Source: Sphingobacteriales bacterium 44-61 (GTDB taxonomy: Bacteria; Bacteroidota; Bacteroidia; Chitinophagales; Chitinophagaceae). Taken from it: a DNA stretch of 64,000 nucleotides. The notes beneath the pieces are model-generated. The model searched no databases. It was not told where the DNA came from and worked only from the letters and a program-made list of their open reading frames with translations. Location: the NCBI GenBank assembly GCA_001898405.1, contig MKTW01000009.1:1-64000 (forward strand). The letters run 5' to 3'. Positions 1 through 9,600 of the stretch are shown here, piece by piece. Made by a program: the position numbers and the translations under genes. The number at the start of each line of letters is the position of its first letter. Position 1 is the stretch's first letter.

Positions 1-23
1 CTTTTTCATATCTCAGTTTAAAT

Positions 24-278
24 TTAAGCTTTTCGCTCTAACTTTAAACTGTCTGTTATATAGGGGCACTTACAGTACAGATCAAGATTATGCCTGATGG
101 ATAATCCTGCCAGTTTTGGATTATTCAGGTATTCAGCCTGTTTTTTATTGATCACAGTTACTTTGATTGTTACCCGCATCCTGTCCAGTGTGTCAATCCT
201 AATACCTCCTAACAGTTCTATCAGGAGTTCATCTGTTTTGTAAGTAAAGCAGTGAGAGTTTGTTGTTTCTAATATCAT
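24..278 (-). pseudogene. N-terminal fragment of a mobile-element primase/helicase-like protein
   Basis: The 84-residue product starts best at the internal Met (MILETTNSH...), because the 22 residues before it look like read-through of a terminator region. It contains the segments LLGGIRIDTLDRMRVTIKV and LSIRHNLDLY, which resemble from memory the extreme N-terminus of large DNA primase/helicase-like proteins carried by Bacteroidota mobile elements. After HNLDLY the sequence runs into an unrelated Cys-rich tail and stops, so only the first part of such a protein remains. It is AT-rich and lies beyond the end of the toxin operon. The family link is recollection, not a search result; a short intact hypothetical gene is the alternative. 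Confidence 0.35.
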
Positions 279-296
279 AGTATAAAATTTTGGGCA

Positions 297-321
297 TAAA
301 AAAACCATTCGCAAGGAATGG
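297..321 (-). terminator. Rho-independent terminator ending the accessory operon
   Basis: On the minus strand a 6-bp stem (CCATTC/GAATGG, loop CTTGC) is followed directly by a run of seven or more T. It lies about 95 bases beyond the stop of the membrane-protein gene at 416-808 and is the natural end for minus-strand transcripts arriving from the RHS operon. Confidence 0.6.
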
Positions 322-415
322 CTGCTCTTTAGAAATGTGTCCACACGGTAGCTCCGAAGAGTGGCAGTGTTTTTTTAGAGCGTTATTTGTCAAACCGGGT
401 ATTACAAGGCTTTAC

Positions 416-808
416 TTAATTTTGATTTGATATTGCAATATTTGTTAGTCTAATCGCAATTATTAAGGGCACTACTATCAATAAAATTACGAAGATTATA
501 TTCTTAGGTTCAGAAAATTTATTTTCTTTTCGACTCTCTAAAATTTTATCAGCTCTTTTCCTATAAAAGAAATGATATAAAAAATAAAACCAAAGAATCA
601 CCACCGGCAACAAGATTAATCTATTGTATCCATAACTATTACTAAAAACCCCAATTGTAAATCCTGTGAAGTACCTGACAATTGAATGAATTAAACCAAT
701 ATGTATCAAAATTACTAATCCAACCATTGCAGATGCTATCAATGGCGATTTAAACCCTTTACGCCATTCAAAAAATTTATAAAAAAACCAGAAAAGATAG
801 TCATACAT
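416..808 (-). CDS. Small membrane protein, unknown function
   Basis: The 130-residue protein has three hydrophobic stretches long enough to span the membrane: about residues 22-50 (SPLIASAMVGLVILIHIGLI), 62-82 (RLILLPVVILWFYFLYHFF) and 103-123 (NIIFVILLIVVPLIIAI). Two are separated by a basic loop (RKRADK), which suggests a topology with that loop in the cytoplasm. I do not recognise the family. The gene is very AT-rich compared with the rest of the window and lies downstream of the RHS toxin and its putative immunity gene, about 390 bases away. It could be a second immunity protein, since some antibacterial toxins are countered by membrane proteins, but nothing in the sequence proves that. 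Confidence 0.55.
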   Translation of the reverse strand: MYDYLFWFFYKFFEWRKGFKSPLIASAMVGLVILIHIGLIHSIVRYFTGFTIGVFSNSYGYNRLILLPVVILWFYFLYHFFYRKRADKILESRKENKFSEPKNIIFVILLIVVPLIIAIRLTNIAISNQN

Positions 809-928
809 ATTTAATTCGTTTATTTATCAAATGAATTTTCAGTAATACTTTTCCCCGTAGCTGCTTGCTATTTCTCTGACATCCGTCTGCCGGCATTTCG
901 CTTCACAAAATTCGCAACTCATAACACC

Positions 929-1090
929 AGATAATTTGAGACATTAGGGTGAAAAATCGCCTTATTGGCACGGTTAAAAATATTTGACAGATAAAAATCA
1001 GGAGAACAAGTAAACGAAAAGAGCCTCAAGGGCCCTTTAATTCAACATGTTGCTTTGTTCCGAGCAAAAACAGATAATTTGAAACATTAC
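929..1090. repeat. Two spaced direct repeats, possible insertion-sequence terminus relic
   Basis: CAGATAATTTGAGACATTA at 929 and CAGATAATTTGAAACATTA at 1071 differ at a single base and are 142 bases apart in the same orientation. Repeated 20-base terminal motifs of this sort are typical of ends of IS21-like elements, where the transposase binds multiple copies. No transposase gene is in the window, so this would be a relic; chance duplication is possible. Confidence 0.35.
1018..1038 (-). terminator. Terminator-like hairpin after the immunity gene
   Basis: On the minus strand AAAGGGCC-CTTGA-GGCTCTTT forms an 8-bp stem with one G-T pair, followed by a short T run (TTTTC). It lies 160 bases beyond the stop of the putative immunity gene. 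The T-tract is short, so termination may be partial, allowing the downstream membrane-protein gene to be read. Confidence 0.45.
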
Positions 1091-1197
1091 CTGTTTGGTA
1101 TCTCTATGACACGAAACACAATAGTTCCATATGCATTCATTTCCCATAAGAATACTGCCTAATTTTCTTTATATTCTTTAACGAACTTAATCATACA

Positions 1198-1986
1198 CTA
1201 CGAGCAAGGAATATAATTCGCCTTAACTTTAAATTTCTCCAGTTGTTTCCTTAACTCAGACGATATAAATATATAACGCCTCGCATTTGCTCCAGTCCCG
1301 AAGTATTCGTTGCTTTTAAAGAGATGACGACTTTCATCTGAATGTTCTTCAAATGGAGGGAAAAATCCATGATTAATTAGTGCATATCTTTTCCTCCCGC
1401 ATGATTTACATACCTCAAAAGCATAACTGTCAAGTTGGAGTGAGGCTGATGTTATTGGGATAACTAATTGCAATACACTGTCAATAATTGTATCCTTTTT
1501 ATATAGAAGAACAGGTTTCGCTTCAATCTCATACCCTTTTAGCAAAGTTTCATAAAAGCTCCTTTCAACAAATAGCTCATCATATATCCAATTCAAAGAA
1601 AATATTTTTTTGTTCCCCCAATTAGGCTCCTTCTTTAACCTAAAAGGCTCTTTCTGAAGCAGCCCAACCCCACATTCAGTACAATAATCAGTATCCTCAT
1701 AGGTTAGTTTCTTATACCCTCCATCCCCATCAGGCATTGGATAACTATTTGCCCATACATCTCTTAATACTAATCGGTCTGCATTATTTAAGTCTTGATC
1801 AGAAAATTGAGAGATGGTATCATTCCTTACATGCCATTTATCGAGATATGGCTTTAAGCTGTTGTATACTTCACCCTCTTCTAAAATAAAACTGTCATAT
1901 CCCTCTTCAACTTTAACTCCAAACTTTTCAAGAATAATAATCTGAGTAATATTCCAATCAGAAAAAATCTTATGTATGTTTTTCAT
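1198..1986 (-). CDS. Putative immunity protein, double-CXXCG type
   Basis: This 262-residue soluble protein has two exact CXXCG motifs, CTECG (Cys102, Cys105) and CKSCG (Cys193, Cys196), which should form a zinc-binding site. Two such motifs in a protein of about 240-260 residues are the mark of the double-CXXCG family that includes the SitI6-type immunity proteins of myxobacteria. The gene begins 18 bases after the stop of the RHS toxin gene, the usual place for the cognate immunity gene. I infer that it binds and blocks the C-terminal nuclease tip of that protein. There is no signal peptide, as expected for protection in the cytoplasm. AT-rich codon use matches the toxin tip more than the RHS core. 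A zinc-ribbon regulator is a less likely alternative. Confidence 0.6.
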   Translation of the reverse strand: MKNIHKIFSDWNITQIIILEKFGVKVEEGYDSFILEEGEVYNSLKPYLDKWHVRNDTISQFSDQDLNNADRLVLRDVWANSYPMPDGDGGYKKLTYEDTDYCTECGVGLLQKEPFRLKKEPNWGNKKIFSLNWIYDELFVERSFYETLLKGYEIEAKPVLLYKKDTIIDSVLQLVIPITSASLQLDSYAFEVCKSCGRKRYALINHGFFPPFEEHSDESRHLFKSNEYFGTGANARRYIFISSELRKQLEKFKVKANYIPCS

Positions 1987-2004
1987 TATACTTGTGTGTT
2001 TTCT

Positions 2005-5000
2005 TTATAATCCCAATGCTTTTAAAATATCTGGGTATTCTTTATATATTTTCCTTGCAGCATCTTCTACTTGTTGAGCAGTGGCTGTTGCCGTTGTCAC
2101 AGCAGCCTTTGAACCATTATATCCAATTTCAGCTCTCCATGCATTTGTAAACACCTGATGCTCGGTTTCTGTTACAACTATCGAAAGCATATTATCAGCG
2201 TTTTGCCCTAGCAAACCAGCAAATCGTTTTTCGATCAAATGATGTACTTGGGTCTTTGCAACATCATTAAGAGCTCTTAATGCTTTGTATGATTTAATTC
2301 CAAAACGCCCCGCATGAGTTAACCTGATTATGCCAATCACTTGTTTTACCTTTCTTAAAGTAAAAAGCCACTTAGCAGCCGTGCCTAACTTGGATATGGG
2401 AACAACCCATGAAGCAAACTCTCCCCATTCTTTCAACATTTCAGTTGTGGTTCCGATCTTATTAAATGAATGATCCCACGCCCGATAATTCACATATGCT
2501 TGCCTTTTATAAGGGTCTTCACTCCACGGATTAACATTGTAATTTTTGCGAACCGTCATTCCCGGCCCATTAATAATCACCGTTGCTTTGGGTTTCGGAT
2601 CAGAAGTCACAATTGCATTTTGTCCTACCACTGGATTCAAACTATCCGAAAGAAGACCTGTAGGGTCATTTAAAAGAATGGGATTATTGTTGGCATAATT
2701 ATATGGTGTCCAGTCTTCAAATTCTTCAGCTAATGCATCTATCTGAACAAACCTGCCAATCTGTGAGTCAAACAGCCTAAAATCAGTTTCGTAAAGATTA
2801 ACATCCAAAGATGTATTTAATTCGGTTCCATCGTTAAACTTCTTCTTATTCTTAGGATTCCCAAACTCCAACGCCTTAGAACTGATCCCCGCCATCGTCA
2901 ACCCGAACGGATAATAATGCGTTTCCTCTAAAAGAGATCCCCTGATGTGCGTCACCTGCAAATTATCAAAGAACACATCTATATTCTCCGTCACATTGCT
3001 CGTGTAAATGTACAAATATCCACTCTTCGTCAACTCCCAATCCGTTATATGATGATCTCCCCATGCCCCACTTCCTGCCACTTGCTCCGTCCAGCTATTC
3101 TTTCCATCATTGGTGATCACCGCTTTGAACTGCTCATCCAGCAATAGGCAGTTGATATAAGCTTTAGGCTTGCCGCTTGTATAGCCCTGATTATTCATGA
3201 ATGCATCCGCTGCACTCAGTGGAAGCCCGCTGCTGGCTAATTGAGTACTGGTATATTTACCGCCAGCCAGGTCACCAATACTGCCGGCCAGGGCTGATGC
3301 TACTTCTGCCAGCGGGTTCGGGCTGTTGACCGGGCTGCTGCCACTGCTCCACCAGCTGTTCACCTTCAGATTGATCTTGTCTCCTGCCATTACTTTCAGC
3401 AGGATCGCCGGGCCGATCTTATTGCCATCACCCCGCAGTTTCGCTGCTTTATCGTTAGGATCAGTAGTCGGGTCACTTGGATATCCTGAAGGCTTGTCAG
3501 AGCGGGTAGCGTCCAGGTTGCTGTAAAAAGTATTTTCTGTGGCTGCCTGGGCTGTTTCCATGGTAGCGGCTGGGTAAGCATCCTCTTTCCACTGATCTGT
3601 CAGGACTATCCGCACATTTCCTAAATGGTCTTTCACCATGAAATCATATACAAACCCCGTGATCTCTGTCAGATCGTTGCTATTATCATACAAAGGCCGT
3701 ACACGCCCCTCCTCATGGCCCATGAACTGCAACTTACGGGCATATCCCATTGCAGCATTCACTGTCGCATCATCATAAACCTTACTCTCATATACGGCAC
3801 CCCCGAGGTAATAAGTAGTCGTTGTAATATTGGTATTTACCGGACTGCCATTATATTGTACATCTACATTATTTTCAATCGTCTTTTTTTGCAGTTTGTT
3901 TCCAGCAGCGTCATAGATATAGCTTATCGTCCCCTTATCTGTGGTATTATCATCTTTTTTTACGGCTATCTGCCAGGGCAGGTTCAGATGGTTATACTGA
4001 ATAGCTCCACCACTGGTTACATCCAAACCTGTAGCTCCACCGCCTTTGATACGCTTGTTGAGATCAGTTACCAGGTTACCGTTCTTATCATAACCATAAT
4101 CATCGCCACTTGTATTCAGATCGGTGAAATCGCCTAACTTATGATCAACCGCATTGGTTTCACTTACGCCGCTCAATTTATTGGAATTGGAAAAATAAGT
4201 GTACGCCAGATCATCAATCATTTCGCTGCTGCCTATTTTCAAACCCCATTGCTGCATGCGCTTGATATTACCATTTTCATCATAAGCAGAACCGGCTGTG
4301 CCATCGCCCATGCGCACGTCAAACTTTACAGTATTATCGTCTGCATAAGCAGAGCCATTATACTGGCTGAAATCCGCTTCCATAAAACGATTTACCTGGT
4401 CATAGCTAAACCCAAATGCACGCTTCTGGTCATCGCCGCGGCTGCGCCACTTCACTCCTGCAATATTGCCATTGTACTGGTTGCTGGCAAAGCCCCAGTC
4501 ATAGTTCAACTCCATACCAAACCAACGGGTGTTGTCAAACTGCGTGGCTGAATTGGTATAGGTCTTATTGATGCCTTTCAGCCAGCCGCGGATATTATAG
4601 ACATGATCAAGCGTTTCAATTGGATCGTTAGTGTATACACCTGTATTATCCCGCTTGCGGCCCAGTTTTTTGGTGATTAATTGTCCAAGTTCATCGTATT
4701 CGTTTTTGGCAATAAGGGTAGAGGTTGATGATTCATCATTTATGGTTTTCCAGGTCTCTAGTAAACGGCCAGCATAATCATACTTCATGTTGGTCTTTAT
4801 ACGCAACTCTTCTGCTCCTGGCAAATTGCGTACCTGGTAAATGGTGAGCACCTTACCGCTAAAGTCGTAGCGGCTGGTAATAATATCCTTGCCTCCTTCA
4901 TAAATGTCTGACTGTGTCTGCACCAATCTTGCTTTGTCGTCGTAAAAATTGACAGTGCTGAGCCAGGGACCTGTTGATAATGTAGCCGGATTTTCGATTA

Positions 5001-6660
5001 CCCGGACCTGAATGCCGGTAGTAAGACCTTTTACTTGTGAGGACGCTTGAGAAGGAAGTGTTTCTGCATGCAGGTTACCAAAATCGTCAAGATCACTATT
5101 ATGTGCCGTCGTATAGGTGTTAGAAGTCCACTCGTAATCGTCATAATACGTTTTAGTAAGCGCAACAAAGCTGGCGCCAGTTGGTATAGGGTTTTTGTTC
5201 ACCGCTATTCCATCTATTACAGTTGTTTCACCATCAGCGCCACTGGTACCGGAAATGATCTCAGCAGTGAATTCTCCACCGGTTGTTGTTTCAAAATCCG
5301 GTTGCAGTGTAATAGATTGCAGCGCCTGATATACACCTGTAGTTCCCGATGCATTGAGATAAAGGTTGACAGGAGTAGAAGTATTGGGGCTGGAGGGTGT
5401 CTGCGTTTGCGTATTCACAGATGTTTGCAGTGCAGCAGGGCTTCCCCCGGAATATACCATCATTCCGGTCAGTACCTGCCGGTTCAATCCATCATATAAA
5501 GTGGCCAGCCACTGGTTATTGGGACGCATATTAGCATCTTGCGTAAATACCAACCGGTCCCGTACATCATACACCATGTATACCCAGCCCGAGCCAGGTA
5601 CTTTTTTGGCGATCATACGACCACGCTCATCATACTCATAGCGGAAACAAAGTTCTTTCACAATATCCGAGGCAAACGACCAACCAGGCTGAATTGCTGT
5701 CACAGCTTTGGGAGGTATTACAAACCGCAGCTGATTGAGATCATCATATATATAGTATGTGCATAAGAAACCTGTATAACCACTATAATCACTGGCAACA
5801 GTTCCCGATTGTACCTTTTTCAGAATTAGCTGGCCTTGTTTATCCTTATACTCAACAGTCGCATTGCCTTGTTCATCCAGTATCACGGTTTTGTATAATT
5901 CCCCTGCCGGATATGGATTAGTTTCGGCAGCAGGTATATTCGTTGATGCATCTTCCGTTATATCGTAGCTAAGTGCATTGCTGCTGATGGTCCAGATCTT
6001 CACAGCATCATCCAGGGTATTGATCCTGTACTCTGTTTTAATTGCTTTTTCACTGCTGGGGCTGGATGGATTGTAGGAGCCTGCCCAGCTATTGCCTGCA
6101 GCAAATACTTTCAATGGGCGATTAAGAGGAGAAGCTTCAAATTCAGTCCGGTTGTAAAAGGCCTGCTCTCCGGCATACTGACTATTTCCCGTATAAAAAC
6201 TATTCTGCTCCTCGAATGCATTCGTTTTAAATGTACCTGTATTGTTATTGGTTGAAGATTGTACATACGGCAGATATTTAAATGTTTCCCTGCCAAACTC
6301 ATCATATACCACTGGTGTTACCAGGTCATGCACACCAGGGCTTATCTGTCTTACTATTGTTTGTAGTGGACGGCCAAGACCATCCAGGTATTGCGTGGTT
6401 TGTTTCGCATGCTGATAGCCTGCATTTACAAGATCCGTAGAGTTCTGGTAAGGACCTGCAGCGTCCCAGATACGTACATAATTTAGTGGGATCGTACCCG
6501 AATAATCACCAGGTCGTGTAGCTATCTGACCTGTGGGTGCTGGGGTCTGAACAACGGAAATAGATGGCTTATTGGATAGCTGGCCCAGGGCAATACCGGT
6601 ATAATTTATCAGTATCCCTAATACTATACTTTTAATAAAAAGCTTCCTGGTCTTTGACAT
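2005..6660 (-). CDS. RHS-repeat polymorphic toxin with C-terminal HNH-like nuclease tip
   Basis: The 1551-residue protein starts with a signal peptide (residues 1-27, ending IALGQ), then a DUF6443-like N-terminal region rich in YD motifs (LDGLGRPLQ, YDEFGRE, YDDLNQL, YDERGRM). The RHS core lies at about 1245-1335, with YYPFGLTMAG, LYETDFRLFDSQIGRFVQID and NNNPILLNDPTGL; the last matches the DPxG-type motif at which RHS shells cut off their tip. The final 215 residues are the variable tip. From residue 1471 it reads QVHHLIEKRF...TEHQVFTNAWR, with His1473, His1474 and His1501, which resembles HNH/EndoVII-fold nuclease toxins. I infer a DNase-type contact or secreted toxin. Base composition becomes AT-rich inside the last ~800 bases of the gene, a sign of tip exchange. 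Confidence 0.82.
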   Translation of the reverse strand: MSKTRKLFIKSIVLGILINYTGIALGQLSNKPSISVVQTPAPTGQIATRPGDYSGTIPLNYVRIWDAAGPYQNSTDLVNAGYQHAKQTTQYLDGLGRPLQTIVRQISPGVHDLVTPVVYDEFGRETFKYLPYVQSSTNNNTGTFKTNAFEEQNSFYTGNSQYAGEQAFYNRTEFEASPLNRPLKVFAAGNSWAGSYNPSSPSSEKAIKTEYRINTLDDAVKIWTISSNALSYDITEDASTNIPAAETNPYPAGELYKTVILDEQGNATVEYKDKQGQLILKKVQSGTVASDYSGYTGFLCTYYIYDDLNQLRFVIPPKAVTAIQPGWSFASDIVKELCFRYEYDERGRMIAKKVPGSGWVYMVYDVRDRLVFTQDANMRPNNQWLATLYDGLNRQVLTGMMVYSGGSPAALQTSVNTQTQTPSSPNTSTPVNLYLNASGTTGVYQALQSITLQPDFETTTGGEFTAEIISGTSGADGETTVIDGIAVNKNPIPTGASFVALTKTYYDDYEWTSNTYTTAHNSDLDDFGNLHAETLPSQASSQVKGLTTGIQVRVIENPATLSTGPWLSTVNFYDDKARLVQTQSDIYEGGKDIITSRYDFSGKVLTIYQVRNLPGAEELRIKTNMKYDYAGRLLETWKTINDESSTSTLIAKNEYDELGQLITKKLGRKRDNTGVYTNDPIETLDHVYNIRGWLKGINKTYTNSATQFDNTRWFGMELNYDWGFASNQYNGNIAGVKWRSRGDDQKRAFGFSYDQVNRFMEADFSQYNGSAYADDNTVKFDVRMGDGTAGSAYDENGNIKRMQQWGLKIGSSEMIDDLAYTYFSNSNKLSGVSETNAVDHKLGDFTDLNTSGDDYGYDKNGNLVTDLNKRIKGGGATGLDVTSGGAIQYNHLNLPWQIAVKKDDNTTDKGTISYIYDAAGNKLQKKTIENNVDVQYNGSPVNTNITTTTYYLGGAVYESKVYDDATVNAAMGYARKLQFMGHEEGRVRPLYDNSNDLTEITGFVYDFMVKDHLGNVRIVLTDQWKEDAYPAATMETAQAATENTFYSNLDATRSDKPSGYPSDPTTDPNDKAAKLRGDGNKIGPAILLKVMAGDKINLKVNSWWSSGSSPVNSPNPLAEVASALAGSIGDLAGGKYTSTQLASSGLPLSAADAFMNNQGYTSGKPKAYINCLLLDEQFKAVITNDGKNSWTEQVAGSGAWGDHHITDWELTKSGYLYIYTSNVTENIDVFFDNLQVTHIRGSLLEETHYYPFGLTMAGISSKALEFGNPKNKKKFNDGTELNTSLDVNLYETDFRLFDSQIGRFVQIDALAEEFEDWTPYNYANNNPILLNDPTGLLSDSLNPVVGQNAIVTSDPKPKATVIINGPGMTVRKNYNVNPWSEDPYKRQAYVNYRAWDHSFNKIGTTTEMLKEWGEFASWVVPISKLGTAAKWLFTLRKVKQVIGIIRLTHAGRFGIKSYKALRALNDVAKTQVHHLIEKRFAGLLGQNADNMLSIVVTETEHQVFTNAWRAEIGYNGSKAAVTTATATAQQVEDAARKIYKEYPDILKALGL

Positions 6661-6684
6661 ATAATAATAAGTTGCTCTTAAAAA

Positions 6685-9600
6685 TCAGTTTGAACAGTCC
6701 TCCTGCTGGCCTTGAAAATTGTAACAGAACTTTTTCAGAACATTCTTATCCTGATCCCTGATAAGGCTAAGTCTGCCTAATGCATCATATTCATAATAAC
6801 TGATCCGGTTTGCAGCATCGCAACTACTGCTTACGCCTATCAATGGATTATAGGTATTAGTCAGCATATTTGCCGAAGCAGGATAAAGCCTCAATTCATC
6901 AATGTATCCTGAACCATTTATCGTTATGGATGTAATACCTGCTAACTGGTGCTTAAAAAGAGTCCAGCCATTTTTTGTAACAATAGCCGTACCTGTAGCA
7001 CCATTTACTGAAGGGGTGCCTGAACCGTTTTTACGCCAATAAGTGACAATATAATCGTTACCGGTAAGAAGACCGGACTTTGTAACAGGGCCTGAACCCA
7101 GGCTATAATATTTGGTTCCCGTAGGAGATGTCGGGTCATCAGCAGGAACACCTGTATAGGACCAGTTGCCTTTCCCATCTGCTTCAAAGGAAGAATAAGC
7201 AACCGATGCACTATCTGCACTTGTTACAGATGCGACAGCCAATTCTCCATTATAATCCCATAAGTACACCATCTTATGATCATCGTTCTTTCTTAATTCA
7301 GAAAATTTTCCTTTTGATGTATATCTATTCTGAACGATATAGGGTTTATACGTGTTGAAGAATATAAAATTATTACTTCCGTCAACCGAAGAGTATTGAT
7401 AACTGCTGAGTGAAGTGGTCCCTTTCTCTTCCAGCGAATAAACAGTATCGATCAGAGGCAAATCGTTCCGGTAACTATTAATGTTACCATATAAAACATA
7501 TTCCGAACCTCCTTTGATCTTTGTGACAAGGCTTTCTATCGGGGCAGAAATAATGTTTTTGCTTTGCAAATTCCAGAGAGATCTACCCCTGTTGTTATTA
7601 GCAGCTGTTGCCCCATAATCAAGTGAATATTTAAAGTTTTGTGCAAGTTGCTCTCCCTTGCTGTCAATGCTTTGTTTCCGCTTTAACTGAAAATTCTTAG
7701 AGCTAAAATTATATGTATTAACTACCTGAAGGATGGGTGTTCCGGCAATAGCGTCATAAGCAATGGCCGTATCACGAGATAGGTTAAATGCCTCGGCCAG
7801 TACGTCGTAAGAGGCAACTTGCAATTGGTATAGAATAGATAAGCTATCACCCATGTTATTATCGTATAACTTACCCAGTACGACACCGCGTGATATTCTT
7901 TTTGTAGTATCAGATGAATGAAAATCATATTCATTAATAACCCGCTTAACTGGCAGATAGCTGGTGCCTTCATACTTATAATCTGTTGATTTCAACAGCA
8001 ACCCTTTTTTCCAATCATATTCACTCGCAAAAAAGAATGGAGCACTATAGCTTGCCTGATCGGGGTAATCAGAATAAGATGTATAGGTATATTCCTGCTT
8101 CCCACCTGATCCATCAGGGCCAAAAAACACTGTAACATTTTTATAACCGACCGGGCTTCCGTTGGAATAAAGTAATGGATAATTGGATACTGAATTGTAT
8201 ATCTTATAGGAGCAGCAACTGCCCGGATTTCCAGGAGGCGGGCAATTCATTTTTGTATAAGAGTAATAAAGATTATCCGGGTTCCCGGCATATTCCCCTG
8301 ATGAAATTGTAGTAGGTATTCCGGCTATATCGAACGAATTATATTTATACGTTTTTACATCAGCCAGGTGATTGCCAAAGTCATAATCTTTAATTTGCCC
8401 TATCCTGATCCCTCCGTAAGCTTTATTGTAGTAAGTAAGAGGATTGTAGGGAATCTTGCTTAAATAAAGCGCAAACTCACAATATGGGTTGCCGGCATAT
8501 TCTGTCTCAATCGTTCCTGTTACTGTATAATTACCGGCATCAAGATGTAAAGAATCTCCATCCTGTATTACTTTATTATATCCGTTGCTGCCTGTAACTG
8601 TAATGGTGATAATGCTGAGAACATTAGGGTCTGCAATATATTTGGACAAACTGGCAGTAGCCCATACGTACCCGGACGGTGAGAGGTCTCCGGAAGCGAC
8701 TGAAAAAGTGGATTGAAAAGTCAGTAAATAATTCCCTCCATGATTACTATTGTTACCCGTCAACCCTGCTATCGTTACTGGATGACCAGGATCAAAACCA
8801 GCAGGAACAGAATAGCTGGTCGTGTTTCCTTCGTAAGTAAATTCAGTCCGACCTCCAGTTGGATACGTCATAACGGTTAACAGGCCTGTCTTTGCAGCTG
8901 CTGAATCAATCTCTTTGTCAGCTCCATACCACGGACCATTATCGCCATACTGATAGCGAACGAATTGAATATTATTCTTCGCGTTATAATATCCCCAGTG
9001 ATCTTGGGCATTGGAAAGGCGGCAGGGTAGAACGTCAGCATTGTATGTAAACTTATATGGGTTGGCGCTTTTGCCGTTTTTACCAAATTCTTTCAGGCTA
9101 TCGAGGCGTAGCCGGTATCCATAACCGTCTTCACATCCTCCAACCTCGTTCGTTGTATAGTACCCTGTATAAAGTCTGAAATATTTTACAGTATCGTTAT
9201 TTAAGTTTAGCAGGGTTATCTGCCTCATTGCAGTGTCTGGTGCATCTAACCGTTTTACAGCTTCATAATCAAACCTGATTTTACCGGTTGAGAAACTTAT
9301 TTCTTTAATGGTCGGGCGCTCCACACTCACGAGGTTATAAGAATCACTAAAACTATCCTGGCAACCGAATTCGGCTCCGGTTAAAGCACGGCTGAATGTA
9401 GTGATGGCCTTTGTACGGAAGTATGTATATACATTATTGTAAGTGAGATCAATTTGATTCCCGAGAGGATCTTCAATCTGGGTAAGATACCAGGATGTGT
9501 TCGATTGAAATTGATCATTATTTCCTCCACCGATATACGGTTCGGTAGTAGTCAATTCACGGGTTGAAAATTTGTACGTAATGCCTTTACCGTCAACAAT

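Larger units (their letters stand above)
809..1197. other. Gene-free AT-rich stretch within the accessory region
   Basis: No convincing reading frame is present in either strand. The stretch holds a terminator-like hairpin (1018-1038) and two copies of an imperfect 20-base repeat (929 and 1071), both listed separately. Its content is consistent with a scar of past insertions between the immunity gene and the membrane-protein gene. Confidence 0.5.

Noticed and set aside
3625-4551. Two plus-strand frames (170 and 136 codons) within the RHS gene
   Set aside because: Both are shadows of the RHS coding sequence on the other strand with no recognisable domains.
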